This document shows positions 40,459 to 44,779 of a stretch of 44,779 nt of DNA, piece after piece. Positions within the stretch are counted from its first letter, which is position 1. Each line of letters begins with the position of its first letter. The notes under the pieces were generated by a model. That model had not been told where the DNA came from, made no database searches, and saw only the letters and a list, made by a program, of their open reading frames with translations. The DNA is from an uncultured Lachnospiraceae bacterium. Its GTDB lineage: Bacteria > Bacillota > Clostridia > Lachnospirales > Lachnospiraceae. The stretch spans positions 1 to 44,779 of the forward strand of contig CAJTVQ010000035.1 of NCBI GenBank assembly GCA_910579935.1. Direction: 5' to 3'. Both the position numbers and the translations under genes were made by a program.

Positions 40459-40509
40459 CCTCATTTCTGCGCTGCTTTATTACACATTCCAAGTTTGCGG
40501 ATGCAGCGC
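40459..40509 (-). repeat. dispersed RBS-bearing repeat, copy B
   Basis: This sequence aligns with 24248-24297 across its whole length. It ends on the minus strand in AGAAATGAGG, seven bases before the cytidylyltransferase start, so it provides that gene's Shine-Dalgarno. A GCGCTGC/GCAGCGC pair at its ends can close the whole unit into a hairpin. Confidence 0.6.
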
Positions 40510-40536
40510 AGACACAAACCCTGAAGCAAAAGTTTT

Positions 40537-42246
40537 TCAGTTACGTGAATCATTTATTTTTTCCTTTTCGATATAATATAAAAGCCTCTTCTGTGTAGCG
40601 TCTAACATTCCTTCTAATATTGCGATTTTTAATTTATCATCTGTAACAGGCGTTATTATTTGGGATATACCTGAATTCTCAAGAATTAATTTCTCACTAT
40701 AATTTTTCAATTTTTCTTTTATCCTTTCCGACTTAACATATACGTACAAAACATACGGCCTGGTATCTACATAAACTTCCTTCCTGTTTCTCTCTGTCTT
40801 CACACAAATAGGAACTATATTTTTCCAAACCTCATCATGTACAGCATCATAGAAACAATAATCCCGCATTGAATTGATAAAGATAACTATGGCGTCCTCA
40901 CCCAGATTTTCTATAAATGTCAGGATACTTACGGGCCTTTTTATGTCTATATCCTCTTCTTTTAAATAAATTCTTTTGGATCGTATCAAGTCCTGGGATT
41001 TTTGCTCATCTGAAAACTTTACTTCCGTTTCTTCGAAATAAAAATCCAGCTTCTGGTCTTTATTCACAAAGTCATCGCTTACAAACTTCACGTCATCCAC
41101 GATCACAACTGCTTGATCTGCCATTTCAAGAAACTGCATATGCCTTACATTTAACGATTTTAGTTCGGCAATAGAAAACTGGCATAAATTATCAATCGTT
41201 CTATTATCTGCCCCGTAAGTGTAAATATCCTGCCCGCATTCCATTATAGAGGCTGCGAGCTTCAGGGCATGAAAATATCTGCCCGTCTTCCAATAAGTTT
41301 TATTATAATCATACCCGCAAAAAATATTGGTTCCAAAGCCACTCCTTATACTCAGAACGGAGGATGAAAAAACGGTAAAACTTGTTTCCGCCATTTTATC
41401 AGCCATGATCGGAATTAATTCCGCCGGAAATTTTCCCTTCATTCTTTCCGCCTGTGGGAAAAGCGATTCATAAAACATGATATCGTCAGGATGGGATTTA
41501 ATTAATAATTTTTTTCCTTTCAGAAAAAAATCAACCGCCGTCTGATAGATTGCAATTTGTTCATCAAAATCATTCATTCCCAAATTAGCAAATTGTTGGG
41601 TAAATACAATAACTTTATCTGATAAATCCGCCTGTATTCTATCTACCCTGAAAAACTCCAAAATTTTACTTGTAAGCTCCTGCGGCAGGCATATTAATTC
41701 CTTCACAACATCAAAGCTGCATATATTATTAAAAGGCACTTTAAAACTCTGCGCTTCTTCATTACATATAATTCCTTTTACATATCTGTTATTTCCGTCA
41801 AACATTCCATACGTTTGGGCAATATTCGCCTGATTTTTATCATAATTCAGGACAATATTATATGAAACCTGTGGTTTGGATAAGATTCCGCACCCATCCT
41901 CCATGTAAAAAAAGGGAATATTTTTTTCCATCAGATACAATGAAAAGCTGTAATGCGCTGCAGCCACATATACCTCTTTCACATGGTGTATGATGTCGCC
42001 CAGCACTGCATCCATAAATTCCGTAATCCGGCTTATGACTAAATCCGGTTCATTTCCAATCTGCCTGTATGGAATCTCTATAAAATCATCAAAAAAATAT
42101 GGCGTGATCTCTTTCAAGTCCGCAAACTTCTTTTCCGTAAAATCTGCAACAATCAGTATCGCCTCTTCTTCCGGATGTTTCACTCTCCTGTGAACCATTG
42201 CCTGAATGATGTGATAAGAAGATACGCAATGATATATGACATACAT
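40537..42246 (-). CDS. putative GT-B glycosyltransferase of the sialyl/polysialyltransferase-like group
   Basis: The protein has 569 residues. It begins MYVIYHCVSSYHIIQAMVHR and is acidic, with no membrane segment. The middle carries VIVFTQQFANLGMNDFDEQI, then KKLLIKSHPDDIMFYESLFP with an HP motif, and later ETSFTVFSSSVLSIRSGFGT with a serine pair. HP and SS pairs are the signature of bacterial sialyl- and polysialyltransferase families, and of related Kdo-type CMP-sugar transferases. The placement between a CMP-ulosonate synthetase gene and a capsule-type gene supports use of a CMP-sugar donor. The last 200 residues match nothing I know. Family is inferred from motifs and context; no full-length relative is recognised. 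Confidence 0.6.
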   Translation of the reverse strand: MYVIYHCVSSYHIIQAMVHRRVKHPEEEAILIVADFTEKKFADLKEITPYFFDDFIEIPYRQIGNEPDLVISRITEFMDAVLGDIIHHVKEVYVAAAHYSFSLYLMEKNIPFFYMEDGCGILSKPQVSYNIVLNYDKNQANIAQTYGMFDGNNRYVKGIICNEEAQSFKVPFNNICSFDVVKELICLPQELTSKILEFFRVDRIQADLSDKVIVFTQQFANLGMNDFDEQIAIYQTAVDFFLKGKKLLIKSHPDDIMFYESLFPQAERMKGKFPAELIPIMADKMAETSFTVFSSSVLSIRSGFGTNIFCGYDYNKTYWKTGRYFHALKLAASIMECGQDIYTYGADNRTIDNLCQFSIAELKSLNVRHMQFLEMADQAVVIVDDVKFVSDDFVNKDQKLDFYFEETEVKFSDEQKSQDLIRSKRIYLKEEDIDIKRPVSILTFIENLGEDAIVIFINSMRDYCFYDAVHDEVWKNIVPICVKTERNRKEVYVDTRPYVLYVYVKSERIKEKLKNYSEKLILENSGISQIITPVTDDKLKIAILEGMLDATQKRLLYYIEKEKINDSRN

Positions 42247-42252
42247 ATTTAT

Positions 42253-44706
42253 TTACTCCTTTGCCGCTTCAAACAGTTCTCTCATCGTTTCCGTTTTCTG
42301 GTTTTCAATGTCGCCGCCGCTGCTCTTAGAATAGGAAAAATCCATAAAATATTTCTTGAACAATCTGGGATTTTTTGAAATAAACTGAAATGGTATATAC
42401 GCATCCCTCCCTGAAATATTTTTCATAAACGGAAACTGGCCAAACCTTTCTTCATACAGCCTGGCAAAATCCATGATTCCTGTCTGTATCTGCTCTACTC
42501 TTTCATAATTCTCCACCTCAGGAATTCCAAATTGAAACCGGAATCCGTCTCTTTCATTTGCGAAACCATTAAATGAAGCATGAGGGGCCTGAGTAAAAAT
42601 TTCAAAAAGCAGAGACACCAGGGAATTCTTATATCTCGTCTTATGATATAAATATAAATCCCTATTATAATTCAAAGAAAACATATAGGTTTGAATTTCT
42701 TCAGACAAAATCTGCGTTTGATTCACAATGGGATTTGCCGTTTCCGATGCAGCCATAAAACAGTGCACCGCACAGTTACACTTCCATTTTTCCTGAATCA
42801 GCCATTTTAAACCCAATAATGTCGTTCCCTGCCAGCCCGTATCCACAATCACAATATTTTCTGCATTCCCGATTATTTTCTTTATATACATTTCACAGCT
42901 TTTTTCTCTTTTCCTGCAGCATTCAATAATTTGGTCCCAGTACTGAATCACCCAATCTTCAACCATCTTCACATTCACAGGCGTAATAAAATCCGTTTTT
43001 CGTAAATGAAATTCTCCGAGTGTTTTTTCCAGTTCTTCCAATTCATATAATTTTAATAAGGACTCTATCGTTGTCTTCAGCTCATACCTGGCTTTTACCC
43101 GTATATTTCTCTGAATAAAAAGAAATTTATCCTTTTCAATCGTTGCACAGGAGTTTGCTATCCTTGACCACAAGGCATATTCTGACGGAATATCATCAAA
43201 AAAGTTATCATATACCTTTTTATATATGTAGCCGTCTCTTGCAAGAAAAATAATTTTTGATGCCTGTTTCTCAATCGCCTGTTTATGCAGCCATTGGCAG
43301 AACCCATATACATATAATCCGCCATACAAAAAACCATATTCATAATAAACACTATATTTATGCAATCCCGCATATAATTTATTATTGCAGATTCCTGCAT
43401 ATGCCGCCCCTGTCAGAGGTGTCATTCCATACTGGTTTGCACGATACTTATTTCCGGCATCATTACATGCCTGATAATAAATCGCATCCCACCCTGCCTT
43501 TTCGGCCTGTTCAAAATCAGCTTTTTCATTGTCTCCTATATGGCATATTTTTGTCTTAACACATCCGATGGCACTACTTATATTTTCATATAAAGTTCCG
43601 GTATATTTATTACTATTCCATTCACAGGAGACATAAATTTCCTCATATCCTTCATAACCGCAATGTTCCAAAATCTCCCTCAATATTTCAGAAGTCAGAT
43701 ACATATCCGATGTAATGATCATCCGTTTCCCGCAATATTTTAATAAGTTAAACAGTCTCAGCATATATTCATTCGCATAACACAACCTTATTTCCAACTC
43801 AGTCTCTTTTGCCACGCCAAAATTTTTATCTATACCTGTAACTTTCTCTATTTCTTCATATATTTCCCAAATTGACACTTCTCTGTTTCCGCGCTCTAAC
43901 TGTGCCCTCTCCCTTGCTTTCATTTCAGCCTTTTGCCGGATATCCGCAAACCCCATACAATTAAATTCATAATCAAGCAGCATAAACATATCACGTGGTT
44001 CTGAAAACGGGCGGAAAATTAAAGTATCAAACATATCAAAAGATATCATTTCATAGTCCAGCAATTCTTTTCCCAAAAAGTGTACCGTTCTTCTGGCTAA
44101 AATCTCTGACTCAGGACCATCTAAATACGGATTGGCTTCCTGCCCGTTAATCACGGGCAGCGTATTCACTTCCACCACATTACTTTCTATTTTTTTATGT
44201 CTTGAAAAAACGACTGAAATTTTAAATCTGTATTTTTTGTCTCCTGATAGTTTTCTGACGTTAAAAGTATTTTTTCCCGTCCTCCCATCTATCCTGAATG
44301 GCATGCCCTCTTCTTCCTGCTTTAATACCACATACTCTCCAATTCCAATACCCTCATTCCATCCAAGGCAAACCACCGAATCCGTACAATCAATAACCCT
44401 TAGCTGAATGGGCGTTCCATCATACAATTTTTCATTGTTTTCAAATTTGGAATCCGTGTTTTCGCCTTTTCCTTCACTCACGATCTCAAATTTTTCTAAA
44501 TGCAATGGAACATCCCAGTATAAATAAGGCGTATTGCCTTTTTTTACCCTGTAAAACCAGTTCAATCTAAACAAAATCAGTAAATGCTGTAATCTATGCG
44601 TATCATGTTCTGTAATATGTTCTTTGACATAACGCTCATATTCGTACCAAACCCGTCCATTCTCCCTGACACACTTATTGTATATCTTATCTTTTATCTT
44701 TCCCAT
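42253..44706 (-). CDS. large HAD-superfamily protein of capsule loci (COG5610-like)
   Basis: The product has 817 residues from the ATG at 44706 (AAAGGA upstream; an in-frame TTG lies at 44742). Residues up to about 195 may include a fibronectin-III-like beta domain (PIQLRVIDCTDSVVCLGWNE, then RFKISVVFSRHKKIESNVVE). The centre is a HAD domain: nucleophile motif EMISFDMFDTLIFRPFSEPR, RMIITSDMYLTSEILREILE, and CHIGDNEKADFEQAEKAGWD. The C-terminal part (IIFLARDGYIYKKVYDNFFD, IVIVDTGWQGTTLLGLKWLI) also resembles the COG5610 predicted hydrolases found in O-antigen and capsule clusters. It starts upstream of and seven bases from the glycosyltransferase gene. Role in polymer assembly is likely; reaction unknown. 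Confidence 0.75.
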   Translation of the reverse strand: MGKIKDKIYNKCVRENGRVWYEYERYVKEHITEHDTHRLQHLLILFRLNWFYRVKKGNTPYLYWDVPLHLEKFEIVSEGKGENTDSKFENNEKLYDGTPIQLRVIDCTDSVVCLGWNEGIGIGEYVVLKQEEEGMPFRIDGRTGKNTFNVRKLSGDKKYRFKISVVFSRHKKIESNVVEVNTLPVINGQEANPYLDGPESEILARRTVHFLGKELLDYEMISFDMFDTLIFRPFSEPRDMFMLLDYEFNCMGFADIRQKAEMKARERAQLERGNREVSIWEIYEEIEKVTGIDKNFGVAKETELEIRLCYANEYMLRLFNLLKYCGKRMIITSDMYLTSEILREILEHCGYEGYEEIYVSCEWNSNKYTGTLYENISSAIGCVKTKICHIGDNEKADFEQAEKAGWDAIYYQACNDAGNKYRANQYGMTPLTGAAYAGICNNKLYAGLHKYSVYYEYGFLYGGLYVYGFCQWLHKQAIEKQASKIIFLARDGYIYKKVYDNFFDDIPSEYALWSRIANSCATIEKDKFLFIQRNIRVKARYELKTTIESLLKLYELEELEKTLGEFHLRKTDFITPVNVKMVEDWVIQYWDQIIECCRKREKSCEMYIKKIIGNAENIVIVDTGWQGTTLLGLKWLIQEKWKCNCAVHCFMAASETANPIVNQTQILSEEIQTYMFSLNYNRDLYLYHKTRYKNSLVSLLFEIFTQAPHASFNGFANERDGFRFQFGIPEVENYERVEQIQTGIMDFARLYEERFGQFPFMKNISGRDAYIPFQFISKNPRLFKKYFMDFSYSKSSGGDIENQKTETMRELFEAAKE

Positions 44707-44748
44707 TATCTTTCCTTTGTCATTTTCTTTTTGCAGTTTCAAAATCTG

Positions 44749-44779
44749 AAGATAACATTTTGGCGCAAAATGTTATCTT
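44749..44779. repeat. perfect 14-bp palindrome at the window end
   Basis: AAGATAACATTTTG (44749-44762) and CAAAATGTTATCTT (44766-44779) are perfect inverted repeats separated by GCG. They end exactly at the last base. It lies about 43 bases before the start of the large HAD gene, so it could be an operator in its promoter region or a hairpin at which a contig assembly ended. Confidence 0.6.

Noticed and set aside
1..44779. CRISPR arrays, rRNA and tRNA genes
   Set aside because: I saw no spaced direct repeats of CRISPR type, and no tRNA cloverleaf or rRNA sequence on either strand by eye; the tRNA-like features at 28 kb belong to the T-box.

Overview
The window looks like a chromosomal segment of a low-to-moderate-GC, Gram-positive Clostridia, most likely a gut Lachnospiraceae. 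The reasons are strong AGGAGG-type ribosome binding sites, sigma-A-like promoters, a T-box leader on an aspS-gatCAB operon, an Rpn-type nuclease tail and an AAA-ATPase-like/PD-(D/E)XK gene of the kind common in that family. Almost everything is on the minus strand. The exceptions are the partial gene at the left edge and a two-gene restriction-modification unit at 28.6-30.9 kb.

Layout from left to right. 0-1.5 kb: end of an AAA-like/PD-(D/E)XK gene, then what may be a response-regulator remnant. 1.5-5.3 kb: a sugar operon (DUF4867 protein, FucI-like isomerase, xylulokinase). 5.4-5.9 kb: a frameshifted Rpn nuclease remnant. 5.9-11.1 kb: a closely packed run, read right to left, of an IbrA-like PAPS-reductase-fold protein, an IbrB-like ParB-fold protein, an AraC regulator, a serpin lipoprotein, an EcsC protein and a small acidic protein. 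11.2-11.4 kb: a MITE-like element with terminal inverted repeats and a very long hairpin. 11.4-15.3 kb: a BmrC/BmrD-like heterodimeric ABC exporter.

15.4-22.5 kb: a five-gene defence operon, in order of transcription HNH endonuclease, C5 cytosine methyltransferase with a large helical insertion, McrB-like GTPase, McrC/LlaJI-like nuclease and Vsr. 22.8-28.3 kb: aspS-gatC-gatA-gatB behind a T-box whose likely specifier region reads GAAC, overlapping Glu and Asn codons. This set would make Asn-tRNA and/or Gln-tRNA by transamidation. 28.5-31.0 kb: an EcoRII-type (CCWGG) methyltransferase and endonuclease in the opposite orientation, with a gene remnant at its far edge.

31.1-36.6 kb: GNAT and hexapeptide acetyltransferases, an RpiR regulator, a family-2 glycosyltransferase and a polar amino-acid ABC transporter. 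36.7-44.7 kb: an AT-rich surface-glycan locus encoding a complete Kdo-type route (KpsF/KdsD isomerase, KdsA, KdsC, and a cytidylyltransferase fused to an RraA-like domain), a CMP-sugar-type glycosyltransferase and a large HAD protein. The window ends exactly on a perfect 14-bp palindrome.

The observations most worth following up are the Kdo-like pathway in a Gram-positive with its cytidylyltransferase-RraA fusion, the composite HNH/MTase/McrBC/Vsr operon, the IbrAB-AraC-serpin run, and a dispersed repeat that supplies the ribosome binding site of two unrelated genes and appears to extend the C-terminus of GatA.
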